From: Ardenticatenaceae bacterium
GTDB taxonomy: Bacteria; Chloroflexota; Anaerolineae; Promineifilales; Promineifilaceae
Length of the DNA: 64,000 nucleotides
NCBI GenBank assembly: GCA_020634375.1
Contig: JACKBX010000002.1
Location: forward strand, 620,001 to 684,000
Direction of reading: 5' to 3'
Below the pieces are notes generated by a model. It made no database searches, was not told the origin of the DNA, and saw nothing but the letters and a program-made list of their open reading frames with translations. How positions within the stretch are numbered: the stretch's first letter is position 1; every line of letters starts with the position of its first letter. The position numbers were made by a program, and so were the translations under genes. Below, one piece after another: positions 33,607 to 44,532 of this stretch.

Positions 33607-34719
33607 CTATTTCTCTTCCAAAACGTGATGATACAATGCCAACGTTTCCGCCGCCGCCCGCTGCCAGCTAAACCAAGCGCCGCCAGTCCAGCCCCTCGGC
33701 CACTCCACGCCCGCTGTTTTCTCTGCATCGGCCAGCACCTCGTCAATGGCTTTCTGATAGCGGCCACACTATGCGGATCCACAGCAAAACCACCCACGCC
33801 AACAATTTCTCCTGCAGCGGTAGTGTTGGCAGCAATAACCGGCGTCTCGCAAGCCATCGCTTCCAAAATTGGCAGGCCAAACCCTTCATAAAAGGAAACC
33901 AGCACAAATAAATCAGCGCCGAATACGCAGTAATGAGTTCGGGAAAGGTGACGCTGCTAAGAAAATGCACCTGTGCCGCCAGCCCATTCGCCCGCACAAA
34001 ATCCTCCGGCGCAGTGTAATCCTGGTATGGCTGCCCGATAATGACCAAATCATGGGTGCGGCGGCCTGGCTGCGGGCATACGCTTACAGCAAACCGAGAT
34101 GGTTTTTATGTGGCCGCCGTTCGCCGACAGTGAGGAGAAACGGCCGTTTCACCCCATATACCCGAAAAAGCCGCCATTGTTTCAACCCAGCCGGTCGAAA
34201 CTGTGCATCTGCCGCCAGACAAATCATTTGCATCGGCACTGCTGTTTCGCCAAACAGCCGCTGTGATATCATGAGCCGTAGCCTGTGAAATAGCAATCGT
34301 CCCAGCGGCACGGCGCAACGTATTGAAAACAGCGCATGCACAGCCGCTTAATCCGGCTTCCAGGTTGGTAAAAAAGCCCGGCTGCGCCCGGGCACTTGCA
34401 TCGCCGCCACCAGCGGGATTGCCGACAGCACTGGCGCATCAAAGTGCGGATAATGCACCAGGTCAACGCCCATAATTTGCGTGCGCCAGTCGGGGGCAGC
34501 GTCCAATGCTGGTGCAGAGATGTCGTTCATGGCTAACGTGCTGCGTGAGGCCAGTGCTCGCCATTGCCCACCCCAGCCAGCCAAGTGTACGGCCTGCGCA
34601 GCAGATGAATGTGCCAATCCGGGCTTGAGTCCACAGTTCCGGCAGCAAAGAGGCGATGTATTGCCCAATGCCGGTGGTTTGGGCAGGATCAATCGGGCAT
34701 CAAACAAAAGAGATAACAT
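33607..34719 (-). pseudogene. GT4 glycosyltransferase (frameshifted reading)
   Basis: The start is an ATG at 34719 (MLSLLFDARLILPK). Joined frames give the GT-B pieces VDLVHYPHFDAPVLS, RPFLLTVGERRPHKN, HFLSSVTFPELITAYSAL and YEGFGLPILEAMACETPVIA, then ANTTAAGEIVGVGG. The last is the nucleotide-sugar binding E-x7-E type motif of family 4. It ends TAG at 33607 just before the next glycosyltransferase, so the genes were contiguous. Frame breaks occur every 100-250 bases. Confidence 0.62.
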
Positions 34720-35637
34720 CTACCTACCCAACTCTTTGCCACCAATCGCCCAGGCCACCATACGGGCCGTATGCCCAACCGCGCCGCCTGATCCGTCCGG
34801 TTCCGCCGAGTGCCACTTAGCAGTGCGCGAAAAGCCCGCACAGTTGCTCCGCACAACGTAATCGCTGCAGCCAGGTGATGGCAGAACGGCTGCAATGTTG
34901 TCAGCACAAATTGTGCTGCGCTGGCTGTCCAGCAGCGTGCGCGTACGTGCAAAGCGGCTGCCGGCCGCCGCCTTCACATGCATCACCCCAGAGTGTTACA
35001 AACCACAGGCCCCAACCTGTACTCTCCCGCCCGTTTGCACCAATCCGTGTCCCCGTAAACATAAAAATCTGCTCATCCAGCGGCCCAATTTGCGCCAAGC
35101 AAACGTGCCGCACACACAACGCTGCGCCAGTGATGGTCACGCGGCGCGTTTCGTTGCGCATGGCTGTCCGCATCTCGGCTAGGGAAACAGGCGAGAGCAT
35201 GGTTCGGCGCAAAAATTCAACCCACAGGCTAGGCAAGCGGTGAGGTTGATGGCTGCAAAGAGTCGTCGATTCCACAGTTGGCCCAGCCATGCCTGCGCGT
35301 TCGTGCGTTTCCATGAAGGTCACCAATGCTTTCCAGCGCCGGAAACGCACCTTCCGTGTCCGCTGAGCAGCAGCATGTATGGGGCACTTGCCGCCGCCAG
35401 ACTCCACGTTGTTACCCCGGCTGTGCCGAGGTTAGCGCTTGCGGCAGCAGCCGGCACCTGCGGGAATTGGACACGTACCTGCGCCGCGCTGTTATCGCTG
35501 GAGTTGTTGTCCACAACAATAACTTCGTAGCTCGGCAAGTACGGGTCTGAATGCTGCGTGCAGGTAGCAAGCAGCAAATCGGCGGTGTTCCAACGGAGGA
35601 TGATGATGGAGAGGATAGGGTACAAATTACGCACCAT
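34720..35637 (-). pseudogene. GT2 glycosyltransferase, rhamnosyltransferase-like (frameshifted reading)
   Basis: The likely start is the ATG at 35637 with TTGAGGAA before it. Joined frames read YPILSIIILRWNTADLLLA, SYEVIVVDNNSSDNSAAQV, LAAASAPYMLLL followed by a garbled NGDTE-like metal site, VTFMETHERAGMAGPTVEST and RRVTITGAALCVRH. These are the usual segments of family 2 transferases with a GT-A fold. The end (about 34720) abuts the next gene. Confidence 0.58.
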
Positions 35638-35639
35638 TT

Positions 35640-36800
35640 CCTCAATGAGGGCGACGAGACGGTCGGAGGGAACGGCCGTCTTGCACTCCCAGATAGCTTT
35701 CACAAACTGCGGCGGGCAAGGCGGGCACGGTTTTTGCTGATCGACCGTCAAGCGCCCGACGTAAAGCGGCAGCACTTCTTCCGCGCTGTAGGCAGCCAGC
35801 CATGCACCCGCGACGCCGTATAAGGAATCAACCGGGCCATTGTGCGAGATGCATACAGCAGCGGGCGATCCACAAAGCGCCTTAAGCCGGTAGTAGAAAA
35901 CAATGGTCACGTTCATCACGCGCCCAACACGATCGGGTGTAGTGGCAAATCACGTCGAAACGTGACTGACCTACCGGGGCAGGCTTGCTGCCAGGCATCC
36001 AGTTCAGCGTCGGTTTGCGCTGGGTGCGTCGACGAGTAGGTGGTAGCATGGCAGTTGGTTGACGGCCGCTGACAGCGCCATAAACGTCGCTCTGATTAGC
36101 TCTGGCGACACGTCCCGTCCGCCAGGTTGGCTGCAAAGCGACAACGCGGGTTTGGGCAGGCAAATGGAGCAGGCGGGCAAATTCCACGCACCAGCGCACC
36201 ATCGGGCAAACGAAAATTTTGGTTTACCAACCAGTGCCAGCTTGGCGCAGCGGGCAGCCATTTGCCACCAAAAAATCGCGCTGAACGCGCCCCACACGGC
36301 AGCAAAGCGGTCAGCAACGGCGGGGCCAAAGTACATGGATCGTCCAACAGCAAACCCATGCTGCAGGCGTAGGGATAGCGCTGCTGTTGCGCCGCACGCA
36401 GCCACGCGCCCAGGGGTAACAGGGCAATGTTTCGTCAGTGACGATGACCAGGTCGGGACGCAAGGTCGGTAGAGGGCTTCTGGCCACAGCCGGGCGTAGA
36501 CAAGATTTTGGGCAGGCGCGTTTCAACAAGTCAATCAGCGCCATTTGCACCTATGGGCCGCAAGGTTGGGTCGAGGGGAGGGAGTGCCAACGGCCGTTTC
36601 GCAAATCTGCCCCATTTGGAGCCGCCAGCCGGGCGGCGCGGGCCATGCCACGTAGGAGGTGAGGCTGCTTCAGGAACCGCCGTTTCAAATGGCAGGTAAG
36701 GCAGACCCAGCGCCGCCACGCGCCGGGTCTACATCCTTGCCGTAGAGTGTTCGTATCCGCGCCAGAAACCCAAATGTTGTAACGGCCGTTAACTGCAGTT
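35640..36800 (-). pseudogene. Broken gene(s), probably glycosyltransferase
   Basis: Coding pieces in changing frames are seen (RPDLVIVTDETLPCYP; WHWLVNQNFRLPDGALV; QPGGRDVSPELIRATFMALS; NVTIVFYYRLKALCG). No family signature is complete. Context between glycosyltransferases and neuB suggests another sugar transferase. Bounds are approximate, and more than one gene may be present. Confidence 0.3.
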
Positions 36801-37360
36801 TTCAATCAAGGGCAAAAAGCCAGGCAAATGATTGTGTAATACGGATGAAAATGAGGCGCGGTCGGTCGAGGATGACGGATAGGCGGCTAGTGGGACCACT
36901 AGGCCACGTTGCGCCCGCAGGCGGTGGATGCGCGGCATACAGAGCTGCGCCGCCACACTTTCACCATGCCAAGCTGCCGTATGGCGTGGTTGGGCGGTAG
37001 TCGCCCGAACGGTTGGGTTGCATGACGCCCGCTGCACGGCTAATTGCTGTACCATGTGCGTCACTAAAGCGGCCACCATTACGGGCTGCACGTCAGCAAG
37101 AAAGCTTGCAGTGCTGTCGTCTGTGCAAATGCCTCTCAACAAACGTTTCAGTAAGGTGGCGCTGCATCAAGGGCAGCAAGGATTCCGCTGCGCTCAGGTC
37201 GGGGAATGCCTGGACGAGCGCTGGGTGTGTCGATAGGCTTGCTGGTTAACGGCCGTATACTGCCCCTGTCGCCAATCCACGCTGCTGAACTGTCGCAAAG
37301 GAGAATTGTCAAGCCGCCACTTTATTTCTGCGCCGCGCCGGTTCAGGTTGATGAACGACC
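36801..37360 (-). other. Unresolved low-quality coding stretch
   Basis: Minus-strand pieces such as MILTGERSFINLNRRGAEIK and a nearby ACGGCCGT copy (about 37248) suggest coding DNA, but I cannot assign a product. Confidence 0.25.
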
Positions 37361-37364
37361 GTTC

Positions 37365-38440
37365 ACCAGTCAATATCATCCTCCTGTAACACGGTGTCGG
37401 CGGCATGACGGTAGTCGTCAGCCCGGATCAGGTTCTCCAGACGGCGGCAGGAGATGCCGTTGCCCGGCCCTTGCGGTGAGCATGGCGCGGGTGATGTGGC
37501 GTGTGTGATGGGATAGAAATCTGCCGTACCACACTTTTTCGCCAATTTGGCGACGGATCGGCCACTCATTGTCGGCAAATGTGCTTCACACCATCGCCCA
37601 TCGCCTGCTCTAGAGCAATGGTATCGCGTACCATTTTCGTCAAACTCTGTCGGCTCCAATGAAGCAGGCATGATCGCCGCCCTCATCGTGCGGTCAGCGT
37701 GAAATGCGTCTTAATGCACGCGCCCAGCGCCACCGCCCCCACTCTCGAAATATGATCCCTTTTCGTGCCCGGAATAGCCAACCAACGTTCGGGTAACGCG
37801 GCGGTAGGCGGGAAATAACGCGCAATTAATCTGGTCGAATTCCGCTAGGGTACGTGGACGCATTGCAGCAGCACAATCTGGTCAGTGGGCACGCAGGGTC
37901 TCCATAGCAAGGTCAACTTCCTCCCCAAACTGCTCATACCAGTGGGGAGAGGAAATGGGTTTGCCCGTTTGGGTGCCATGTAGGTGAGCAACGGCAAATT
38001 GGCTTGTGCCAGCGGAAGCAACTTTGTGCGCGGACACGCCTATCGCTTCCAGAAAATTTGGCGCTCTCATCCCAGGCAGAGGCCATAAAGATAAGACCTT
38101 GCGCTTCGGCGTAGATTTTTAGCTCATACAGGCTTCTTTTCTCCAACTCCAGGCACGCTTGTGTTCACCGTAGGTTTTGCCAAAGCTGTTGCGATGTTTG
38201 TAAGGAGCATTTAGCCCAGCAGCGGTAAGGATGCGCGAGATGGTTCGTTTCTGAATTTGACAACGTCGGCGGGCGGCGGCGGCCAATGTCAATAAGCTGG
38301 CGGGCACGTTCACATCGCCTTGATGGTTGATAACATTGGCAATGATCAGGGCAGGCCGCCTGTCACCACCAATCGGTCGCCCGCGAAATAGTGGCCGCGA
38401 AAGTTCTCCTCTCCTGCTTAATTCGCTTGTCGGTGAATTC
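37365..38440 (-). pseudogene. neuB: NeuB-like sialic/legionaminic acid synthase (frameshifted reading)
   Basis: Joined frames read ALIIANVINHQGDVNV, SLYELKIYAEAQGLIFMASA, ESAKF..EAIGVSAHKVAS, KPI near a garbled STGM region, EVDLAMETLRAH, and a late GPGNGISCRRLENLIRADDY of the SAF-type domain. This is the NeuB layout: a PEP-dependent condensing barrel plus a C-terminal antifreeze-like domain. The enzyme condenses a six-carbon amino sugar with phosphoenolpyruvate to give a nine-carbon nonulosonic acid. It lies beside the CMP-transferase gene as expected for the pathway. Confidence 0.65.
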
Positions 38441-38906
38441 AACAACAACAGAATAGCTGTGTAGTCGTTTTGATCAGCTTCCAAATCAATTCTACGTTTT
38501 TTGTTTTGCTCTGCAACCCAAATGGCGCACACAATGGCAGATTCCACCGTCCAGGCTTTGTTACCGATCGCCGCAACAAGAGCGGCACACCACATTTTTC
38601 CGGTATAGAGCGGGCGCATGGAAAAACTTACCATGCTCGCCAAAAAGCCCTTCCATGATCGGCCGTTAACATGACGGCCACCTGGTCATCATTATTAGCT
38701 AACAGCCGTCCAATCTGTTGGTCAACGATGGCAACCCCTCCAGGTAAAGGCTGAAGAGAGTTTTTTTCGGCAGCAGCCACCGTTTGGAAATGCTGACGGT
38801 TTTGTGGGCCAGATGAACATTGTACACTTGCTTGGCGATTCCAGGGCCATAAAATTGGGGGCTTCCGTAAATTAACGGTGATCAAGAGGATGGTCGACCG
38901 TTTCAT
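38441..38906 (-). pseudogene. Broken gene of unknown product (possibly GT2)
   Basis: A well-formed start at 38906 (AAGGAGTCC then MKRSTILLITVN) begins a frame that soon breaks. Later pieces (NNDDQVAVMLTADHGRAFWR; LYTGKMWCAALVAAIGNKAW) hint at a GT2-type protein. The evidence is too thin for assignment. Confidence 0.3.
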
Positions 38907-38929
38907 GACAGGACTCCTTCATTAAGGCT

Positions 38930-40086
38930 TCCGCAAATGATGGGCTATTTCGCGTAAACACCGTCGCCACCGCTGACGGCCGTTACCCAATCAGCTAAGG
39001 GTTTCTGCTGTCCGGGACGGCAACGGTGGCACAAACAGCAACCCTGGCGTGTCGTGCAGGCAGCGTCGTTGGTGTCGTTGCTCACGTAGGCATTCTGCCA
39101 ACGCCAGATCGTGGGCGGCCAAAAAGCTGGTCAACGCAGTTTGTCCGTTTGCCCCTGCCAGTAAGGAATGTCCAGTTTGCGACAGCGAGCAGCTACCACC
39201 GGTTGGTCCGGTACCAGGATGCAGCGACATGGTAGCCCGCCTGTTTGAGCAAGTCAATGCCCCAGCCATCGCCGCGGCTCGCACAATTACGGCTTCACGG
39301 CCGCTCGATCCACCAACAATTGTTATCCGTCAGCACGCCGTCAAAATCGCACGACGGCGCGAACGGCTCGCAAATCTGGAGGCAGGCGGAGGAAGCGGGT
39401 AACGCCGTCGCCCGTCCGCCCCCACTCATCAACGCCTCTCAGCCACCGGCCAATCGCTGGCTCATCAATTCCCAAAAGCACGCGGAGGCACGACGTATTG
39501 CCAATGCGCCCAAAGAAGCGGAACTGATACGCCTGAAAACCCGCCACGCACGGCATAAACTGCGCCCACTTCCTGAAATTCCGGTTCGCGCTCCTGGCGA
39601 CGCAGACGGCGGGTTGCTTCGTGGTTGATGCCGTCATACGGCCGTCGCCCGCATCACGCCAGAGAAAAAATAGTGATAGGGGATCGGTGGTCACGGCCGA
39701 ATCGTAAGCCGCCGCGTAAAGCACCAGGCCGGGACCGTGCCATCAATGTCGGCAGGCGTGGTGAGGGGAGTGCATTGCGTGGCCAGCGCGTCGGGATGAT
39801 ACTCTTCGTTGGCGTACAACGTTTCCAGGGCGTGGCAGGGCGGGTTTCGAGGAGGCAGGTGTCGGTTGCCAGCGCGTCAGACGGCGAGCACGTCTGCGCC
39901 ATAGTCCGCGATAGCGGCGATTTGCAGGTCGTCGGTGGGAGACGAGAACGCGGCTGACGAGAGCGGCTTCTGCGGGGCGCTTCAATAGTCCAGGCGAGGA
40001 GGGGCTGGCCAGCCAATTCGCCGTATATTTGCGCGGGATATTTCTTTTGAGCCGCTGCGGGCGGGGATGATGGCTACTTCGCTCAT
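38930..40086 (-). pseudogene. neuA: N-acylneuraminate cytidylyltransferase fused to HAD phosphatase (frameshifted reading)
   Basis: The start ATG at 40086 reads MSEVAIIPARSGSK, the CMP-NeuAc synthetase opening, then pieces AGQPLLAWTIEA, ALETLYANEEYHPDALAT, FQAYQFRFFGRIG and DEPAIGRWL. After LRLPPDLRAV the chain runs into a KdsC-like HAD-III phosphatase (VVRF at the motif I region, GREAVIV, AACRKLDIPYWQ-type pieces, SFLAAHDLALA). A two-domain NeuA-phosphatase would activate the nonulosonic acid and remove a phosphate from the 9-phosphate intermediate. Many frame breaks occur. Confidence 0.6.
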
Positions 40087-40099
40087 GAGGAAAGCACCT

Positions 40100-41250
40100 C
40101 TTGAATCATTTGCAAATTGCGTCGGTAATTCGTCACAACCGCTGTTGTGCTTGCCAGATTAGGTTTGCAATTGCCGCCGCGCCTCATTTTCCACGCGGTT
40201 AATGGCAGCCGTCAAACTGGCTGGTCAGATTCGCTTCATGCACATCCACCTCTAATTCTTCGCGGCTGATGTCTTAAAGGTATAGCGCAGCTTATCGTGA
40301 AATCAGGGAGATGATAGGGCTGCCCAGACCAAAAGGGATCATCTGGCTGTATGCGCATTCCCACGGCGAGCGAAATTCTGTTGGTGAAGGATAGAATCCT
40401 CGCGCACGGGACGACCAATCAGCGTGGTAATCTGGTAGGGAACACGCTCAGCAGCAGCAGCCAGGGAATGATGGTATCGTCATCGCGGCCAGCAGGACAA
40501 GGTGAATTTGCCAGCCCCGGTCAGCAGCACGACGCATGGCCTGAGCAACGGCCGTTAAAATCTCATCTTCACGCCTGGCAAAACGCAACGATGCCGGTCA
40601 AAGGCAACGTTTAGCGCCATGCGCGGCGGCTTTTTGCGAAAAGGATACTTTCATAAGCCGGGTAAAATAACGCGGCACCGTTGTCGGGCAGGGTTGGTAC
40701 CTGAATTTTTCATGCAGTTCCTGGCTCCAAATAGTTACGCAGCGCGTGATGCTACCCCAATTGCGCAAACTAAAGAAAGCACTTTGCGCCACTAACTGCG
40801 AAATACTTTCTCGGAAAACCGGAGCAAAATCCTCTTGCCCGCGAAACGGTTGTAGCCAATAGCAAAAACCACAATGGGCGTTTTGATAGTTTTCACGGTG
40901 CTGTTGTGGCGCACGTTAATGCCAGCCGGAGTGCGGGTTGGGATTCGTATCGCGCAGCAGCAGCCCGCCGCCGCCGATGACGATGCCACGCGCCTGTTTA
41001 TTAAGCCGCCGCACAAACCTGTGGCGTTACTTCATCCCACAACGGTTCCAGGCCGCCAGCGGTTTTGCCCCCGCAAGATCAAAATCGGGTCGCACCGCTT
41101 GCAAGAGCAGCGTCGCCAGCGTTGCCCGGCACGTGTGCGCCAGCGCGTGAGATATTTCGGGCCGATGGCGGGTAATGCAGGATACGCGCCAGGCGCGGCC
41201 CCACCTTCTTCCACTTCTGTAACCGGCGGGCAAAACGCCGCACACCACCA
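40100..41250 (-). pseudogene. Polysaccharide pyruvyl transferase (frameshifted reading)
   Basis: Joined frames give HVPGNAGDAAL (the GNxGD opening), LLQAVRPDFDLAGAKPLAAW, a glycine-rich IVIGGGGLLLRDTNP, IKTPIVVFAIGYNRFAG, AFFSLRNWGSI and RYQPCPTTVPRYF. These are typical of the PS_pyruv_trans family, which adds pyruvate ketals to glycan sugars from PEP. The position inside the polysaccharide operon fits. Ends are approximate. Confidence 0.6.
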
Positions 41251-41289
41251 GCGGGTAAGCTCACGGTTCCGTATGCGCCATTTGCAACC

Positions 41290-42223
41290 ACGCCGAAGGT
41301 CGCGACCTGCTTTTCCCTGCCGCCCGCATAATTCGTGTAAAGCTGCTGCGCCTGATACCAACGGAGTAGCCGGTGCGTGCGCCGGTATTAACCTTTCGTC
41401 CGGATTATCCAGTGGATAGGGGTTATTGCTGAGGCTCTGTTTGCGGAACTCATCTGCAAAAAATCCCTGAGAGAAACTTTTGCCATTCCACTGTAAAACC
41501 AGCCTGCTGCAAAAACCAGCAAGCGTATTTATGAGCAGGAATAGAGGGCGCTCAAAAGAAACGCGCAAGCCAGATTGCCGCTGTAGGGTCCATTCCAGGG
41601 CACTTCCAAAAGAGCAGGCCATGGACTGCACCACGGTAGGCTTTAAAGAAAGTTTTGGGGCTAGGGACGTGTTCCAGGACATGAAAAGAGGCCAGCAAAG
41701 CAAAGGATTTCTGGCGCAAAGAAGGCTTTACACAGTGTGGGCTGGATGGATAGACCATATTTTCTCGGTCTGGCGTAGTTAGTCTGGCCTAACACCAATG
41801 TGCCAACCGGCTCCACGCATGAGCCGTAAAAAGCTGCCCACGCCGCAACCAATTTCCAGGCAGTCGCCCTGCTGCAAAATTGAGTGAAGTCTATTGCCCG
41901 ACAATGTCTGAAATCGTTTCCAGCGCCATTCGCTCGGACAGGGTGAAATTTTTTCGGCGAGGGCTTGAGTGCGCCAATGAGCGGCCAGGGAGAAATCGCC
42001 TGCAAGTATACGGCGGACACATCGGCCTGCTGGGTGGGCGCGGTGGAGAGAAAACCAGCCCACTGCTGGCGTAAATGATGCTGCTCACGACTTCATCGTT
42101 GCGACCACGGTCGAATAACGGCTGCTTATCCGCGCTACCACATAAATCATAGGGAATGTCTTGTAGAGTCAATATTTGTTTCTGGTGCCTGTTATGCAAG
42201 TCGTAATCTGTTATCTGGTTCAC
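41290..42223 (-). pseudogene. Class I SAM-dependent methyltransferase (frameshifted reading)
   Basis: The start at 42223 reads MNQITDYDLHNRHQKQILTL. Motif I appears as GDCLEIGCGVGSFLRLM and the post-motif as FHVLEHVPSPKTFFKA, both typical of Methyltransf_23-like enzymes. O-methylation of the glycan is inferred from context. Confidence 0.6.
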
Positions 42224-43679
42224 GATTCACGGAAAACGCCCGCGTACCAGGGGCAAACATGTTCAATATTTCCTGCCGCTCTCCCAGGAGGAGAAACCAA
42301 CAGGTAGTGTGAGAAGAGGAGATTTCGAGAATGGCCGTTATCCAAATTTGGCGTCACCCGCTTAACCCGGCTAACTGTAAAACCACACCTAACGTCAAAC
42401 AGCTCCGCCCATGACGCATACACCTGGTAAAGCAAAAAATAATCGCTGCAACTGAAAACTGTACAAATTGGCGGGCTGCTCTCGCAGCAGATCAATCCTA
42501 CTAACAACATGACATTGGGACAGCTACCGCTACTCCTTCACCCCCAAACTGGAAATTCCACAAAAGAGTCCCAGCAGCATGATCAGAAGTTGGATAGCGC
42601 GAATGCGCACGATGATCGGATAACAACGCTGTAAACAGCGTCGCAATCGTTGCCTTGAGCGGTCAAGTAGCGTGAAATAGCAGCATCAAAGCGAAAAGTT
42701 GTCATCACGGGCGGCCATTTTACCCCAATGATTAAATAATAAAATCCTGGGATAATTAACGCCAGAAGCCCGCCGCGTGGGCAGAAACCGCCGCCACGTA
42801 TCAGCAGCGCATTGCTGCGAAAAAGCCTGAGAGAGATGCTGCGTATCTCCTTTTAGCTCTGCATATGTATTCGTCACCACCTGGTTAATTGGCGTTGCCA
42901 ACACCTGGCGTGATAAGTGGCAAAAGTAGGTCATGAATAAAAGCCAAGCGGCTCTTTTTCCTAAAAATATTCTGTCCAGAGGTCATCAAACCTATCAAGC
43001 GCTTCCGCGCTGGGTGTTGCTGCACCTGCATCATTCTGCATCGCCGAATCGCAGATAATAACCGCACCACACGGCGACCAGGCAAACCGCACTCGCCAGA
43101 TAGGTCGCCGCCAAACCATACAACACACACATGGTTACTAACAACATCACGGCATCAGCTGCCAACAATGCCCATACTTCAGCACCGCGCAATGCCAATG
43201 CCACCGCTACTATGAAGAAAGAACATCAGTAACAGCACCCATGACCGCCAACCGCTGATGAGCCACACGGCGTAATTTCACACCATCTGCGGCGTTTCAG
43301 ACAATCGCGCCAGACCACGCACCAATACTTCAAGAAAACGAGGGCGGCACGGGTAAAAGCCGTCAGTAAAGAGAACCGCTGCTAACAAGTTTAATACAGC
43401 CCAGCCAAGCACAAACAGAGCAGTTAATGTAAAATGAATGGCCGCAGCTCGTTTATATCCTCGGTTTCCTCGCAACGATGTAAAAAGCTGCTCCCAAACC
43501 AAAAGTAGCAAAAATAATAGTCAGCTACCCAAGAACTGGCAAAAGCATAGATACCAAAAAGCCTCAACTGGCAGCCACCGTGCCAGCAAAATGCTGCGAG
43601 CAAAAGAAATCACTGCACCTATCACATTTGCCAGCACATTCCAAGAAATTGACGTAACCGTGCGACGCGCCAGACTCAT
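42215..43679 (-). pseudogene. Wzx-type polysaccharide flippase (frameshifted reading)
   Basis: The start at 43679 reads MSLARRTVTSISWNVLANVI and continues GAVISFARSILLARWLPVEAF before a T-run insertion (about 43560) breaks the frame. Later pieces include AAAIHFTLTALFVLGWAVLN, VATPINQVVTNTYAELKGDT and IMLLVGLI. These match the PST/MATE-like oligosaccharide flippases that move lipid-linked units across the membrane. It lies four bases downstream of udk. Confidence 0.6.
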
Positions 43680-43682
43680 TTG

Positions 43683-44321
43683 CTAAATTTCACTATTGTG
43701 TGTCAACAACTCCCGCAGCCTCGACACCACCATCGCCATAGCCACCGTGTTTTCCCCACCATGCGGAATAATCACATCTGCAAACTGCTTACTCGGCTCC
43801 ACAAACTTCATGTGCATGGGCCGCACTGTCAACAAATACTGCTCCACCACAGACTCCAGCGAACGGCCGCGTTCTTCAATATCTCGTTTCAATCGGCGAA
43901 TAAAACGTACATCCGAAGCCGTATCCACAAAAATCTTCACATCCATCAATTCCCGCAATTTGCGACGAGTAAATATGAGAATGCCATCCACTAAAATGAT
44001 AGGACTAGGCTCGACTAACACCGTTTCATCTGTGCGGCGATGCAGTGTAAAATCATATACTGGGACATGAACCGGCTCCTCTCGCAGCAGGCTTTTGATA
44101 TGCTTAACCAGCAGCTTATTCTCTAATGAACGGGGGTGATCATAATTTTGATGGGCACGCTCTTCCAGAGACATATGTAGATTATCCCTGTAATAGGCGT
44201 CATGAGGTAAATAGGCAATTCGCTCCGCACCCACGCCACGCAATATGTTTCGGGCGATAGTTGTTTTGCCAGAAGCAGTTCCACCCGCTACACCAAACAC
44301 AATTGGCCGTTGCTCACTCAT
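43683..44321 (-). CDS. udk: Uridine kinase
   Basis: The 212-residue kinase has the P-loop GVAGGTASGKTTIA, the HDAYYRDNLHMSLEERAHQNYDHP substrate region, VYDFTLHRRTDETVLVEP, and the LID IFVDTASDVRFIRRLKRDIEERGRS. It phosphorylates uridine and cytidine. The gene is intact and marks the right border of the frameshifted block. Its place at the head of the polysaccharide genes may be accidental or serve UDP-sugar supply. Confidence 0.95.
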   Translation of the reverse strand: MSEQRPIVFGVAGGTASGKTTIARNILRGVGAERIAYLPHDAYYRDNLHMSLEERAHQNYDHPRSLENKLLVKHIKSLLREEPVHVPVYDFTLHRRTDETVLVEPSPIILVDGILIFTRRKLRELMDVKIFVDTASDVRFIRRLKRDIEERGRSLESVVEQYLLTVRPMHMKFVEPSKQFADVIIPHGGENTVAMAMVVSRLRELLTHNSEI

Positions 44322-44374
44322 AAGTCTCCTATGCGTTCAAGTTGACAAGCCCTTTACTTGCTACTCATAGGCAA

Positions 44375-44410
44375 AAAAATACCCCGGCAATATGCTACCA
44401 GGGCTTTACA
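44375..44410 (-). terminator. Intrinsic terminator of tRNA-Thr
   Basis: GCCCTGG/CCGGGG arms with an A/T-rich loop are followed by a run of seven T on the minus strand, just after the tRNA. Confidence 0.6.
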
Positions 44411-44415
44411 CTAAA

Positions 44416-44488
44416 AGCCACCCAAGGGACTTGAACCCTTAACCTACGCTTTACGAAAGCGTCGCTCTGCCAATTGAGCTAGGGTGGC
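44416..44488 (-). tRNA. tRNA-Thr (anticodon CGT)
   Basis: A 73-base cloverleaf has acceptor GCCACCC/GGGTGGC, D-arm GCTCaattggcaGAGC, anticodon loop TTCGTAA in the stem ACGCT/AGCGT (anticodon CGU, codon ACG), T-arm AAGGG-TTCAAGT-CCCTT and discriminator U. CCA is not encoded. Confidence 0.96.
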
Positions 44489-44499
44489 GAAGTGGGCAA

Positions 44500-44528
44500 A
44501 TTATAACAATCGGCAGGCCGCTTGACAA
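44500..44528 (-). promoter_or_regulatory. Strong promoter of tRNA-Thr
   Basis: TTGTCA (44528-44523), 17-base spacer, TATAAT (44505-44500) with a TG one base before it, ending 11 bases before the tRNA 5' end. Confidence 0.85.
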
Positions 44529-44532
44529 ACTT

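Noticed and set aside
31740..43680. True pseudogene cluster
   Set aside because: Motifs remain conserved between frame breaks and errors cluster at homopolymers, while neighbouring genes are clean. Sequencing error is simpler, though not proven.
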